This document shows positions 51,287 through 60,551 of a stretch of DNA of 64,000 nt, in pieces. The notes under the pieces were generated by a model that saw only the letters and a program-made list of their open reading frames with translations, made no database searches and was not told the origin of the DNA. Numbering within the stretch: the first letter of the stretch is position 1; each line of letters starts with the position of its first letter. The position numbers and the translations under genes are program-made. The DNA comes from JAFGTP01 sp964498725 (GTDB taxonomy: Bacteria > Fidelibacterota > UBA2242 > JAFGTP01). The stretch lies in assembly GCA_964498725.1 (NCBI GenBank), contig CAZCHS010000004.1, forward strand, positions 1-64,000. Direction: 5' to 3'.

Positions 51287-54200
51287 TTAATTGTTAATAT
51301 TCAGTTTTTTCATTCGGCTAAACAAGGTTTTTGGATTAATTTTAAGAATTTCTGCCGCACCATTTTCTCCGCTAACCTTTCCCTTGGTATATTCTAATAT
51401 TTTTTCAATGTGACGCCTCTGAAGTTCCTCAAGAGTCAAGAGTGAATCCCCTGTATCGGATCGCCGCTCTTTTTTCAGGGATTCGAACCACTCCCCCAGT
51501 TCCAGAATATCCGCACTACTGACAATAATAGCGCGCTGAATAATATTTTCCAGTTCCCGAATATTCCCCGGCCAACGATATTTCATCAGTTTATTGATTG
51601 TACTTTGTGGAATTTTTGAGATCGTTTTATTGAACTTTTCACAATACTTATTTACAAAATGTTTTACCAGTAAGGGGATATCTTCCATCCTTTCCCTGAG
51701 AGGCGGTAGATTGATCGGAAAAACATTGAGCCGATAAAATAAATCTTCACGAAACTGTCCGGTTTTCACTTCTTCTTCCAGGTTTCTGTTGGTCGCTGCG
51801 ATAATCCGCGTGTTGGTTTGCAGGGTGATGGAATTGCCCAGCCGCTCAAACTCACCATTTTGCAGCACCCGCAATAATTTTTGTTGAACTTTGATGGGCA
51901 GTTCACCGATTTCGTCAAGAAATATAGTGCCGCCATTAGCCAGTTCAAACCGGCCGATCTTCCGCTTGTTAGCACCGGTAAACGCGCCTTTCTCATGTCC
52001 GAACAATTCCGATTCAATCAGATTGGGTGGCAGGGAAGCACAATCTACTTTTATAAAGCATTCTTTCCGTCTGGAACTACTTTTATGGATCGCATGGGCA
52101 AGCAAATCCTTTCCGGTTCCGGATTCTCCTAAAATGAGTATAGTTGGATCAGCCCCGGAAGCAATTTCAATCTGCTGTAAAATATTTTGCATTTTATTGC
52201 TATTCGTGACAATTTCTTTATAATGAATATGATTATTTATTTCTATTTCATGTTTCAAAAAGGTATTTTCATTTTCTAATTTTATTTTCAGATTTTCCAC
52301 TTCCAAAAGCGCATGATTTAAACGCTCATTGATCTCATTTTTTTCCTTGATTTGTTTTTGTAATACCAGTTTGCTCTTTCGAACTTTTCGTGTTCTGTAT
52401 TGAATAATCAAATATATTGCGCCTGTCGACACCAGTATCAACAGTATTTTAAACCACAGGGTTTTCCAAAAAGGATATCTGATTTGAAAATTGATCACTT
52501 TCTCCTGTTCATTCCAAACATGGTCAAAATTCGCGGCTTTTAAATGAAAGGTATAGTCCCCGGGTGCTAAATGTGAATAGGTCAGGTATTTGTAATTTTT
52601 GCAATAATTCCAATCCTCATCCACCCCCTCCAGGAAATAAGCCAATTGATTATTTTCCGGAGATACATAATGAAGACCGCGAATATCAAAGGAAACAACA
52701 TCCTGATCATATGAAAATTCAAGCGGGCTTTCAACAGACTGATCGACTATTTTATTAAATACATATAATCCTTTCACCTGGGGTATGGCCGGCTTGGGAT
52801 TTTTTCGAATATTTGAGGGATGAAAATAGGTAAAGCCATTCTTGGTTCCCATTAATATATAACCATTCCGCATCAGGAAACTGGCGCGCGGCAGAAACTG
52901 GCAATTTTGCAATCCGTCCTTGTTAAAATAATTATTGATCTGGCCATCATTGACAGACAACCGGGCAATGCCGTCGGGAGTGGATATCCACAGTTGACCT
53001 TTTCGGGTCGGAACAATAGCCAATATACAATTGTTTATCATGCCATTGGTTTCCAGATAATGACTAAAACGGCCACTACTGTCCAGTTTATTCAACCCGC
53101 CATTTTCCGTGCCCACCCATATATGGCCATCAAAATCCTGCGTGACAAAATTAATTTTATCGTCACTGATTGAATATCTGTCATCGAAATCATTGCGGTA
53201 AGAGACAAATTCCGGTTCCATAGAATTGATCTCTGTACCCGGCAATAGGGAGAGCCCGTATTCCGCTGTACCGATCAAAAGATCATTTTCTGTGGTAAAA
53301 TGCAGCGACGTGATATGTTCGCCACTGATTGCCGACATGAAATTTTCATCGGGAAAGTAATGTAAAAAATTATCATATTGTGAACGATAGCGATTTAACC
53401 CCTTTTGTGTGCCTACCCAAATATCCCCTTTATTCAAGGGATCACCTACAATTGACGTGATAAAATTGGAACTGATACTTGAGAGTTCACGGGCAGAATA
53501 TTGATAGTGTTTTACTCCCTGTTGCGGAGTTATCTTGTACAGTCCGTTGTTCGTGCCGCACCACAAATTATTTTCGCCGTCACGATACATGGCTGTGATC
53601 ACCTGATAATTAAGTTCTTCTGTACCGGGCAGGCGGTAACTACTGTTATCAGAAAAATCATAGACGAATATTCCATGATGGGTGCCGATCAGAATAGAAT
53701 TTGAATTATGCCCGGCAAAGGAGAAAATAACATTGCTCATCAATCCTTTGTCAATTGTATGATGGGAAAAATTCCGGGCCGGGTAATATTTATAAAGCCC
53801 CTTCCCCTTCAGGCTGATCCACAAAACACCGCTGCGATCATAATAGAGTGCATGAATACCAGTGGAATTGTGGGTTTCAATATTGATTTCATAAGTATGA
53901 ATTTTAATATTTTCTAAATTTTCCACCGGACTGATTTTGTATATTTTGTAGCCACTGCCTAACCACAGATTACCAAATTCATCCCTGACCATGGCATTTT
54001 TTTGGATATTGAATATTTTCTCTGAAAAATTTTCCTGATCTATTTTAATCAATTCTGTTTTTGCTTCATCGTACAAATAAAATCCGGCCTTTGTTGAGAT
54101 TAAAAATAAGTTCTCTTTAACCGGAAAAATAAAATTCACATCAATGGTTTCCAGAAAATGCTCAAGTACCAGTATTTTTTCGTTTACAGGAGAAAAATTA

Positions 54201-54757
54201 AGTTTATAAAATCCGTTATCACCGGTTGCTGCCAGCAGGGTATTATCGTCAATGATCTCTATATCGGTGATATGCTGTGAAATTCCGGCAGGAATAATAG
54301 CGGTACTGTCAGCATTTAAATTCCAGTAAAATAATCCATCGTCTGTCCCAAACCATATCTGGTAGTTGTCATGGTCAATCGCGGAAATATTTGCGCTGCC
54401 GGTGACGGCTTCCATGAAAAATGAAAATTTTCCGGAGCGAAGGTCAAGAGAGTTTAGGCCTCCAAACTTTGTTCCAACCAGAAGTACTGAACTATCGGTC
54501 TCACAGATATCGGTTATATGATCATCGGAAATACTGTTTTCATTATAGGGGTCAATTTTGTAACTATCATAATCCTGGCCGTCGTACTTGTACAGTCCGT
54601 CCGTGGTACCAAACCAGATATAACCTTGATTATCCTGGTGTATGACATTAATTGATTTATGAAAATCCAATGATATTAAGCTAAGTTTATCTTCCTGTCC
54701 CAGGAGACAGGTTGACAGAAGCAGACTAATGATAAAAAAATTTATTTTATTTCTCAT
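51287..54757 (-). CDS. Membrane-bound propeller/sigma-54 activator hybrid
   Basis: The ATG at 54757 (MRNKINFF) is used; a TTG four codons earlier is also open. The 1156-residue protein has a signal peptide (FFIISLLLSTCLLG) and about fourteen two-component-regulator propeller units (residues 25-675; NQGYIWFGTTDGLYKYDG, ENNLWCGTNNGLYKI). A Y_Y_Y domain (about 690-755; YFLEGVDEDWNY, YSHLAPGDYTFHLKAAN) and one membrane span (about 760-785; TLWFKILLILVSTGAIYLII) follow, then a coiled coil. In the cytoplasm lie a sigma-54 AAA+ domain (Walker A GESGTGKD near 880, GAFTGA near 924, WPGNIRELENIIQRA) and a Fis-type HTH (about 1110-1155, ending NPKTLFSRMKKL). No histidine kinase or receiver is present. 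I infer direct ligand-to-promoter signalling by one protein. Confidence 0.92.
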   Translation of the reverse strand: MRNKINFFIISLLLSTCLLGQEDKLSLISLDFHKSINVIHQDNQGYIWFGTTDGLYKYDGQDYDSYKIDPYNENSISDDHITDICETDSSVLLVGTKFGGLNSLDLRSGKFSFFMEAVTGSANISAIDHDNYQIWFGTDDGLFYWNLNADSTAIIPAGISQHITDIEIIDDNTLLAATGDNGFYKLNFSPVNEKILVLEHFLETIDVNFIFPVKENLFLISTKAGFYLYDEAKTELIKIDQENFSEKIFNIQKNAMVRDEFGNLWLGSGYKIYKISPVENLENIKIHTYEINIETHNSTGIHALYYDRSGVLWISLKGKGLYKYYPARNFSHHTIDKGLMSNVIFSFAGHNSNSILIGTHHGIFVYDFSDNSSYRLPGTEELNYQVITAMYRDGENNLWCGTNNGLYKITPQQGVKHYQYSARELSSISSNFITSIVGDPLNKGDIWVGTQKGLNRYRSQYDNFLHYFPDENFMSAISGEHITSLHFTTENDLLIGTAEYGLSLLPGTEINSMEPEFVSYRNDFDDRYSISDDKINFVTQDFDGHIWVGTENGGLNKLDSSGRFSHYLETNGMINNCILAIVPTRKGQLWISTPDGIARLSVNDGQINNYFNKDGLQNCQFLPRASFLMRNGYILMGTKNGFTYFHPSNIRKNPKPAIPQVKGLYVFNKIVDQSVESPLEFSYDQDVVSFDIRGLHYVSPENNQLAYFLEGVDEDWNYCKNYKYLTYSHLAPGDYTFHLKAANFDHVWNEQEKVINFQIRYPFWKTLWFKILLILVSTGAIYLIIQYRTRKVRKSKLVLQKQIKEKNEINERLNHALLEVENLKIKLENENTFLKHEIEINNHIHYKEIVTNSNKMQNILQQIEIASGADPTILILGESGTGKDLLAHAIHKSSSRRKECFIKVDCASLPPNLIESELFGHEKGAFTGANKRKIGRFELANGGTIFLDEIGELPIKVQQKLLRVLQNGEFERLGNSITLQTNTRIIAATNRNLEEEVKTGQFREDLFYRLNVFPINLPPLRERMEDIPLLVKHFVNKYCEKFNKTISKIPQSTINKLMKYRWPGNIRELENIIQRAIIVSSADILELGEWFESLKKERRSDTGDSLLTLEELQRRHIEKILEYTKGKVSGENGAAEILKINPKTLFSRMKKLNINN

Positions 54758-54769
54758 CCCTTTTACCAA

Positions 54770-55079
54770 ATTATATTTTCGTTATCTAAGACCGGCGATT
54801 TTTAAAAATAGTTGTCGTAAAAATTAAATTTATTCAGCAAACCGGTATAATAAAATATTTAATAATTTTACTGATATTCAGGTAAAAGTAATGAAGCGGA
54901 ACATGCAGGAATATAGTCGGAAAAGTCAGGAATATAATTCTTCATAGTCTACAGATTAGAATAATGGAGAACAAAAAATTTATAGAAGTAATAAACTAAC
55001 TTTTTTTCTTATTATGAAACATTAATATTTTGTAATCGTATGAAAGTTGTTAATTAAAATTAAAAAAGGAGAAATTTTC
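54770..55079. promoter_or_regulatory. Divergent intergenic region between regulator and DUF4168 gene
   Basis: No gene is visible in these 310 AT-rich bases. CTGATATTCAGGTA (54871-54884) resembles the repeats before the TonB operon. CAGGAATATA occurs twice, at 54906 and 54927, exactly 21 bp apart, about two helical turns. A GG-N10-GC sigma-54 element was searched for and not found. Confidence 0.4.
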
Positions 55080-55607
55080 ATGTTAAAACATTTAGGCAGT
55101 GAACGGAGAATTGAATTGGTTTTAGTGGTGGCGCTTTTTTTTCTGTTACCACAAATTGCTTTAAGCCAGCAACCAAACCAAATGCCTAATCAAATGCAAG
55201 GGCAAGAGCAAGCTAAGTCCATTGAAGTATCTGACGAAGAAGTCACAACATTTGTTAAAGCCCAAAATAAACTTCTGGATGTTCAGGAAAAATCCACTGA
55301 AAAGATGATGACCACTATTGAAGATGAAGGTCTTGATGTGGAGGTATATAACAAAATCGCACGGCAGGCCCAAAGGGCTAATTCTGCAGAAGATATTAAT
55401 GCCACTGAAACAGAGTTACAAAAATTCCAAAATGCCTCAACTAAAGTTTCGAAAATTCAGCAATCAATGCAGCAAGATCAGGAAGAAGTACTGAAAAAAA
55501 TGGATATGTCACCAAAACGCTACCAGGAAATTGAGATGGCGGCAATGCAAGATATGAAATTACAGGAAAGAATTATTAATAAAATGGATAAAGATAAAGA
55601 AAAATAA
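55080..55607 (+). CDS. Exported DUF4168-type protein
   Basis: The ATG at 55080 follows AAAGGAG and gives 175 residues. A signal peptide (LVLVVALFFLLPQIALS) ends near residue 29. A Gln/Asn/Met-rich linker (QQPNQMPNQMQGQEQ) leads to a helical DUF4168-like domain: DEEVTTFVKAQNKLLDVQEK, AQRANSAEDINATETELQKF and MDMSPKRYQEIEMAAMQD. The family is exported and its function is not known. It is divergent from the sigma-54 activator and shares its upstream region, so it could belong to the same regulon. A strong terminator follows. Confidence 0.8.
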   Translation: MLKHLGSERRIELVLVVALFFLLPQIALSQQPNQMPNQMQGQEQAKSIEVSDEEVTTFVKAQNKLLDVQEKSTEKMMTTIEDEGLDVEVYNKIARQAQRANSAEDINATETELQKFQNASTKVSKIQQSMQQDQEEVLKKMDMSPKRYQEIEMAAMQDMKLQERIINKMDKDKEK

Positions 55608-55703
55608 TCCTAATCATTCATTGAATATCCGGGCTTTTTACGGATAGAATAACATTCAGGTTAAACCTTGTTATTCCGGTCTTAGCCAGGTAAATGTTTA
55701 TTC

Positions 55704-55743
55704 AACAACGGTTCCGTAAATTCGGAACCGTTGTTATTTTTAG
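55704..55743 (+). terminator. Strong intrinsic terminator after DUF4168 gene
   Basis: AACAACGGTTCCG (55704-55716) pairs perfectly with CGGAACCGTTGTT (55723-55735) and is followed by ATTTTTAG. Confidence 0.9.
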
Positions 55744-55844
55744 TATTAAAAAAATTCTATGATATGAAAAATGTATATCTGTTTGAAGCAGCCTTAATAT
55801 TAAATGCAGGGGCTAACTCATGAATTCGCCCATCAACCAATGCC

Positions 55845-56372
55845 TTAGAAAATAAACAATCCAATCAGACCACAAGATAAAATCACAAAAATCGGATGTA
55901 ATTTACCTTCAAATATTATCAGCACGGCCAGAGCGGCAACTGCCAGAAACAAATCTATCCGGTTTTCCAGGACTTCGGAACCGTAAGACCAGGTGGCATA
56001 AAAAATTAAGCTCAACACTCCCACTTGCAAACCTTCCCGAAACTTGATTATGTGTTCATTGGAACCGACCTTCTCAACAAGGGGAGCAATGATTATGAGA
56101 ATCGTAATTGATGGAAGAACGACAGCAATTGTAGCTATTATAGCACCCAAAATACCGTTTATGCGTAATCCCACAAAAGTTGCGGCATTGACTGCAATTG
56201 GTCCCGGGGTCATTTGTGCAATTGCCAGAAGCGAGGCCATTTCTTTAAAAACCAGCCAGTTTTGCTGAGTCACTATTTCATGCTGGATAAGAGGAATCGT
56301 CACCAATCCGCCGCCATAAGCGCCAATGCCAATTAATGTAAAACTTTTAAATATCTGTATTAATGTTCGCAA
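55845..56372 (-). CDS. Chromate transporter (CHR) family, half-size, C-terminal type
   Basis: The 175-residue membrane protein has about five spans and starts at TTG 56372, supported by CGGAG six bases before it. Family features are FTLIGIGAYGGGLVTIPLIQHE (about 11-32) and AIAQMTPGPIAVNAATFVG. It is one of two half-size CHR proteins encoded together, which work as a pair. Some members export chromate; others have no shown link to it and may move sulfate-like anions. The partner gene ends 31 bp upstream. Confidence 0.88.
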   Translation of the reverse strand: MRTLIQIFKSFTLIGIGAYGGGLVTIPLIQHEIVTQQNWLVFKEMASLLAIAQMTPGPIAVNAATFVGLRINGILGAIIATIAVVLPSITILIIIAPLVEKVGSNEHIIKFREGLQVGVLSLIFYATWSYGSEVLENRIDLFLAVAALAVLIIFEGKLHPIFVILSCGLIGLFIF

Positions 56373-56403
56373 TCTGTCTCCGTGGATTATTCAAAATATA
56401 TAT

Positions 56404-56985
56404 TTATTCGGGGTGTTTACATAAAAAATATCCCAGCACCCCACTGCCAATTATGCTCCAAATAGGATGAAACTTCAACCCCAGAACAATTACAACTCCA
56501 ACGATAAAGACAATTATATTTTGCCAATATCGCAAATGTTTTCTGCCAAAAACATATACGGTAAATGCCAGCTGGGCTGAAACTGCTACAGCGCAGCCGT
56601 GTAAAAAAGCTGCAACTCTAGGATAATTAAAGTAGGGCAAAGCAACAAAATATATCAATAAAATTATAAAAAAAGAGGGAAGCACAGTTCCCAGCATCGC
56701 CATCATTGCACCGGATTTTCCGCGTAAGCGTCTTCCCTGCAAATAAGCAAAATTCATGGCTATGGCTCCGGGAACAAGAGTCGCCGTTGACATTTCCTTA
56801 ATAAATTCCCTGTCACTGATCCATTTTCGCTTAAGTACCAATTCATGCCGCATAACAGTTGCCATGGCTAGGCCACCACCTAAAGTAAACATACCGATTC
56901 TAAAATAAGTTAAAAAAATTAAACCGAATGGCACTGAATTTTTTCTATTATGTTTTTCTCCCTCACTATTGCTGTCATTTAACAT
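56404..56985 (-). CDS. Chromate transporter (CHR) family, half-size, N-terminal type
   Basis: The 193-residue membrane protein begins with a charged cytoplasmic tail (SNSEGEKHNRKNS) before the family motif TYFRIGMFTLGGGLAMATVMRHE and ATLVPGAIAMNFAYLQGRR, with about five spans. It is the first of a two-gene pair with the protein at 55845-56372; together they make the ten-span unit. No Shine-Dalgarno sequence is evident at the ATG at 56985, and the true start may lie at a later codon. Confidence 0.87.
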   Translation of the reverse strand: MLNDSNSEGEKHNRKNSVPFGLIFLTYFRIGMFTLGGGLAMATVMRHELVLKRKWISDREFIKEMSTATLVPGAIAMNFAYLQGRRLRGKSGAMMAMLGTVLPSFFIILLIYFVALPYFNYPRVAAFLHGCAVAVSAQLAFTVYVFGRKHLRYWQNIIVFIVGVVIVLGLKFHPIWSIIGSGVLGYFLCKHPE

Positions 56986-57114
56986 TGGATCGCTATTTTT
57001 TCCCTTTCCAAACTTTATATTTGATAATTAAAAACATGCAAAATTACTCAAAATAATTATAAAATGAAACCATAATAAGAAATTGTCTTTTTTCTATCCA
57101 ACAATTATTCATCC

Positions 57115-57223
57115 ATTCAGGTTAATCCCGATAGTTTCCACTGGAACATCCGGCCTCTGGCGGAAGGAAACGTATCGGCGCGGAGCGGGCATTATTCATA
57201 TTTTTATGAATAATGCAGGTTAT
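57115..57223 (+). repeat. Dispersed palindromic repeat, copy C
   Basis: TTAATCCCGATAGTTTCC, a loop of about 28 bases, and GGAAACGTATCGGCGCGGAG form the main hairpin. A second perfect hairpin, CATTATTCATA and TATGAATAATG (57190-57215), follows. The right end overlaps the stop codon of the MarC gene (57220-57222). Confidence 0.75.
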
Positions 57224-57828
57224 AGACCCCACCAGTCTTTGATTCCGTTCATCAACATCTGTATTGCTACAGTGCCGAGGTAAAGAGAAGTCACTTTACC
57301 CATGACACTGACATACCGGTCAATGACACGGGCGTTTTTAGGCAGGACAATATCATGGATGATCTTCAGTAGAATAAGCACACCAATGGTAAATGTGACA
57401 GCAATAATGATCGCCAGAGAGGCCTTTAAAACACCCAGGTTTTTACCCGCTAACACGCTGACATTCAATGAGCCGGGGCCAATCAAAATCGGCATGGCAA
57501 TAGCGCCTACTTTATCCTGGGAATCACCTCTGAGGCTGGAAATAGCGGCATTTCCATTGAACATAAAATTGATACTGATCAGTAAAAATACAATCCCTCC
57601 GAAAATCTGAAAGGATTCAAACTTGGCATGGATAAAACTCTGAAAAATTATTTCACCGGTAATGGCAAAAGCAATGAACACTATACTACTGATCATACCG
57701 GCCATTCCGAGGATACCGGCAAACTCCTTCAGGGTAATGGTTTTAATGATTTCCACCAGGTAAATCACCAGTAAAAATGGATTTAAAAGCATTATCATTA
57801 AAATAATCATTTGAAAAAAACTATCCAT
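57220..57828 (-). CDS. MarC-family integral membrane protein
   Basis: The 202-residue protein has six predicted spans: MIILMIMLLNPFLLVIYLVEII, IVFIAFAITGEII, IFGGIVFLLISINFMF, then the family motif AIAMPILIGPGSLNVSVLAG (about 113-132), a long span after it, and a C-terminal span. MarC proteins are related to NAAT amino-acid transporters; their substrate is unknown and the older antibiotic-resistance link has been withdrawn. The gene follows the secreted peptidase by 12 bp on the same strand, and its stop codon lies inside palindromic repeat copy C. Confidence 0.9.
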   Translation of the reverse strand: MDSFFQMIILMIMLLNPFLLVIYLVEIIKTITLKEFAGILGMAGMISSIVFIAFAITGEIIFQSFIHAKFESFQIFGGIVFLLISINFMFNGNAAISSLRGDSQDKVGAIAMPILIGPGSLNVSVLAGKNLGVLKASLAIIIAVTFTIGVLILLKIIHDIVLPKNARVIDRYVSVMGKVTSLYLGTVAIQMLMNGIKDWWGL

Positions 57829-57840
57829 TATTACCTTTGT

Positions 57841-60549
57841 TTATTTTATTAATAACATCTTTTGAACTTTATACTTATCCGACTGCCGTAAATATATGAA
57901 ATATATTCCGCTACTTGCAAATTCACCCCTATCGGTCAATCCGTCCCAGTGAAATATGTGCAATCCTTTTGTGTAATTATCAAATTGAAATTCACGAACA
58001 GTCTGACCTCTGAGATTAATAATTTTCAGACTTGCTCTCTGATTGTTTTTCAGCCGGACCATCAATTTTGTATAATTGCCGGATTTTACGAGAAATGGAT
58101 TGGGAGCGGCTGAATATATTTTCAAATTTTCATCAGCTGAAGTTGTTAATTCTCCGGGATATTTAAAATCCAGGATTTCTTCATAATTACCATTATCAAA
58201 AGACGCTGTGAATCTATTGGTATTGACCATTGTGGAATCTATCATCAAATCAACCTTAACGGTATCCTCATCCTGTACTATACCACTAATGGGTGTTATG
58301 GCTAAAAATGACGGTTGATTTTTAAACTCAAAATGCCCGCTGCCCTTACCGATATTAAAAACCCTGGCGGTGATATGATTTTTTCTAAAATTATCCGATC
58401 CTAAAATAAAGGCTGTTTGCGGCCGGTCAGGATTCCTTTTTATCAATGCCGTAAAAATCGAATCCTCATTAGCATTGGAAGTAAAATGAATATTGTCTTT
58501 GTACAAACCGGGAAGCAGTGCCGCGGTATCAGGACGAACTTCAATTTCCATCTTGCCGGCACTCAAAACACCCTCTGTAGGGGACAAATTCAAATAGTCA
58601 GGACCACTCGATACTTTCCACTTTAAGGCTTCAGTGCCAATATTTTCAACAACAATATTACGGATTGAATCTGACTGAAATAAAAACAAACTGTCGGGCA
58701 TTACAACCAATCCCGGCGGCGCAAAAATCTCCTGGGTAACCACAGCACGAATCAGCCAGTTGCCTTCCAGTTTTCCTTCGCTTTCAGAGAGTTGAAAACT
58801 ATTCAAATTATAAAAAGCGCTTCCGCTGGATAGATAGGAATATCTAAATCCCTGATCGGTTTCCGAATAGCCGATGCTGTAATTATCATCGGTTGCCGAA
58901 CCAATGGAAACATAAAATGAATCCTTGTCAATTTCCAGTGGTTCCGGGAGATTAAACAATGTCCACTCCTGGTAATTGGGCGTCACTTCATTGTAAGTTT
59001 TCAGCGGCGCCGCTGTCAAACGCTCATAAATTTTTACATTTACCGGCGTTGATGTGCCAGCATTAAATTTTACCGCCTTTAAATCGGATTTTTGATCCAG
59101 ATAAAACTTTTCCGCCGCCACATTATTCTTGTCCAGGGAAATGTAATAATCCAACTGATCGTCATCATGACTTAATTCTATCTCCTGCGTTCCGCCGACT
59201 CCAATGGCGGAATAGGAAAAATCCAATTGATTGGAATTATCCAATGTGGCTGTCCAGGCGACAATAAAACTGAGTTTGTCATAGGCTTCACCAAACTCCA
59301 GGTCTTCCAGCACAAAATTTCCCGAGCTGATATCGATTTCCTCAATTTCCGTGATATCCTTCTCTTTTATCATGATCAGTTTAGACAGGGAATGCTGCTC
59401 AATATTTATTTCAAAATTGATGTTTTTGCCGCCATTGAACTGCAAGTATTGGGTGGCTTGCGGTTTGACTGTTGCCTGTATGATTTGTCCGTCAGTAAAA
59501 TTGGAATGGAAATATTTCGATTGGACGCTGGGTATAGCCATACCATAATAACTATATCTTCCGTCACCAATCGTTTCATCATTAACTAAATTGGCAATGA
59601 ACCATTCCTTTAAAATATCCTTAAAAGTGAGATCATATCCCAGGGCTTGAATACTTTGCTCATAACTAAGCGTACTGTTGCTCTGATTGCGCAGTACATG
59701 TTGAATGGCTTCTTCACCAAACCGCTGGTAAATATAAAAAGTCCACAAGCCAACCTTTGAATAATCCAGCAGGGAACCGTCAAACTCAGCCAACTTACGG
59801 TTGGTATCAACCAGATATCTGGAATAAGAATGCGCATCGTATCCTAATAATTTCGGCGCCAGTTCGGAAAAGCCCTCATTTAACCAGGTACTTTCATTTG
59901 GATCATAGTTGTAGTGAATCAAATGCTGTAATTCATGGGCAACAATTCCAAGCGTGTAGGGATCATCGGTTTTGGCAGGATTTGTATCAATATAAATGAT
60001 ATCACTGTAATTGCCCTTGCTTTTGCTTTGGTCGAGGGGATCAAAATATCCCGCGACATAGGTATCGGAACTGCCCTGTTCATAACCATCCCTGGCATCA
60101 ACCAGCAGGACAAATAATTTATCATTGTTGTCCACATCGGGCACATCCCCAAAGATCGATGTCAGGTTATTGTAAATGCCTTTATTGGGGTCTTTTGATC
60201 CGGTGGGTGTTTCATGCAGCATGGAGCGCACGATAGAAGTAACCGACTGATCGGTAATATTGCCGTTGTCATATTCATCGGTTTCGGCATAGATCACGAT
60301 CATGCTGTCTTCATAAAGTTTGTAAAACTCAACACTTACCAATTCCACCGGTGAAGCATGCAGGTCTTCGCGAAGATAAAAAGTGGTATCTCCCACCGTT
60401 GCGCTTTTGGCTAATGGCTGAATAACTCTGTCAATGTTTAACTGATGGGTTAATTGAAAAGGAGCCGGTCTTGGAACCGGCTCTTTTTTTATCTGACTCA
60501 ATAAATTTGAGGCTATAATCAGGTATAAAAATATTTGTAAAAATTTCAT
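57841..60549 (-). CDS. Secreted zinc metallopeptidase-like protein with FlgD/T9SS-type C-terminus
   Basis: The 902-residue protein has a signal peptide (FLQIFLYLIIASNLLS). A gluzincin-like domain is visible at about 110-300: HELQHLIHY (HExxH-type, near 206) followed by WLNEGFSELAP about 12 residues later, where Glu is the third ligand as in peptidase_MA. Beta-sandwich regions follow: near 635-720 a BACON/HYDIN-like domain (DSIRNIVVENIGTEALKW). The last 85 residues carry AAPNPFLVKSGNY, SLKIINLRGQTVREF and FASSGIYFIYLRQ, the FlgD-like sorting fold. It should be exported, perhaps through type IX secretion. It starts 2 bp after gpsA, an unusual partner for a surface enzyme. Confidence 0.85.
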   Translation of the reverse strand: MKFLQIFLYLIIASNLLSQIKKEPVPRPAPFQLTHQLNIDRVIQPLAKSATVGDTTFYLREDLHASPVELVSVEFYKLYEDSMIVIYAETDEYDNGNITDQSVTSIVRSMLHETPTGSKDPNKGIYNNLTSIFGDVPDVDNNDKLFVLLVDARDGYEQGSSDTYVAGYFDPLDQSKSKGNYSDIIYIDTNPAKTDDPYTLGIVAHELQHLIHYNYDPNESTWLNEGFSELAPKLLGYDAHSYSRYLVDTNRKLAEFDGSLLDYSKVGLWTFYIYQRFGEEAIQHVLRNQSNSTLSYEQSIQALGYDLTFKDILKEWFIANLVNDETIGDGRYSYYGMAIPSVQSKYFHSNFTDGQIIQATVKPQATQYLQFNGGKNINFEINIEQHSLSKLIMIKEKDITEIEEIDISSGNFVLEDLEFGEAYDKLSFIVAWTATLDNSNQLDFSYSAIGVGGTQEIELSHDDDQLDYYISLDKNNVAAEKFYLDQKSDLKAVKFNAGTSTPVNVKIYERLTAAPLKTYNEVTPNYQEWTLFNLPEPLEIDKDSFYVSIGSATDDNYSIGYSETDQGFRYSYLSSGSAFYNLNSFQLSESEGKLEGNWLIRAVVTQEIFAPPGLVVMPDSLFLFQSDSIRNIVVENIGTEALKWKVSSGPDYLNLSPTEGVLSAGKMEIEVRPDTAALLPGLYKDNIHFTSNANEDSIFTALIKRNPDRPQTAFILGSDNFRKNHITARVFNIGKGSGHFEFKNQPSFLAITPISGIVQDEDTVKVDLMIDSTMVNTNRFTASFDNGNYEEILDFKYPGELTTSADENLKIYSAAPNPFLVKSGNYTKLMVRLKNNQRASLKIINLRGQTVREFQFDNYTKGLHIFHWDGLTDRGEFASSGIYFIYLRQSDKYKVQKMLLIK

Positions 60550-60551
60550 TG

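Noticed and set aside
54770..55079. Sigma-54 promoter for the DUF4168 gene
   Set aside because: Every GG in the region was checked for GC at the right distance; none fits.
55845..56985. Pair of CHR genes as a single frameshifted chromate transporter
   Set aside because: Each half has its own complete five-span domain and the second has a well-placed Shine-Dalgarno sequence with a TTG start, as in known two-gene CHR pairs.
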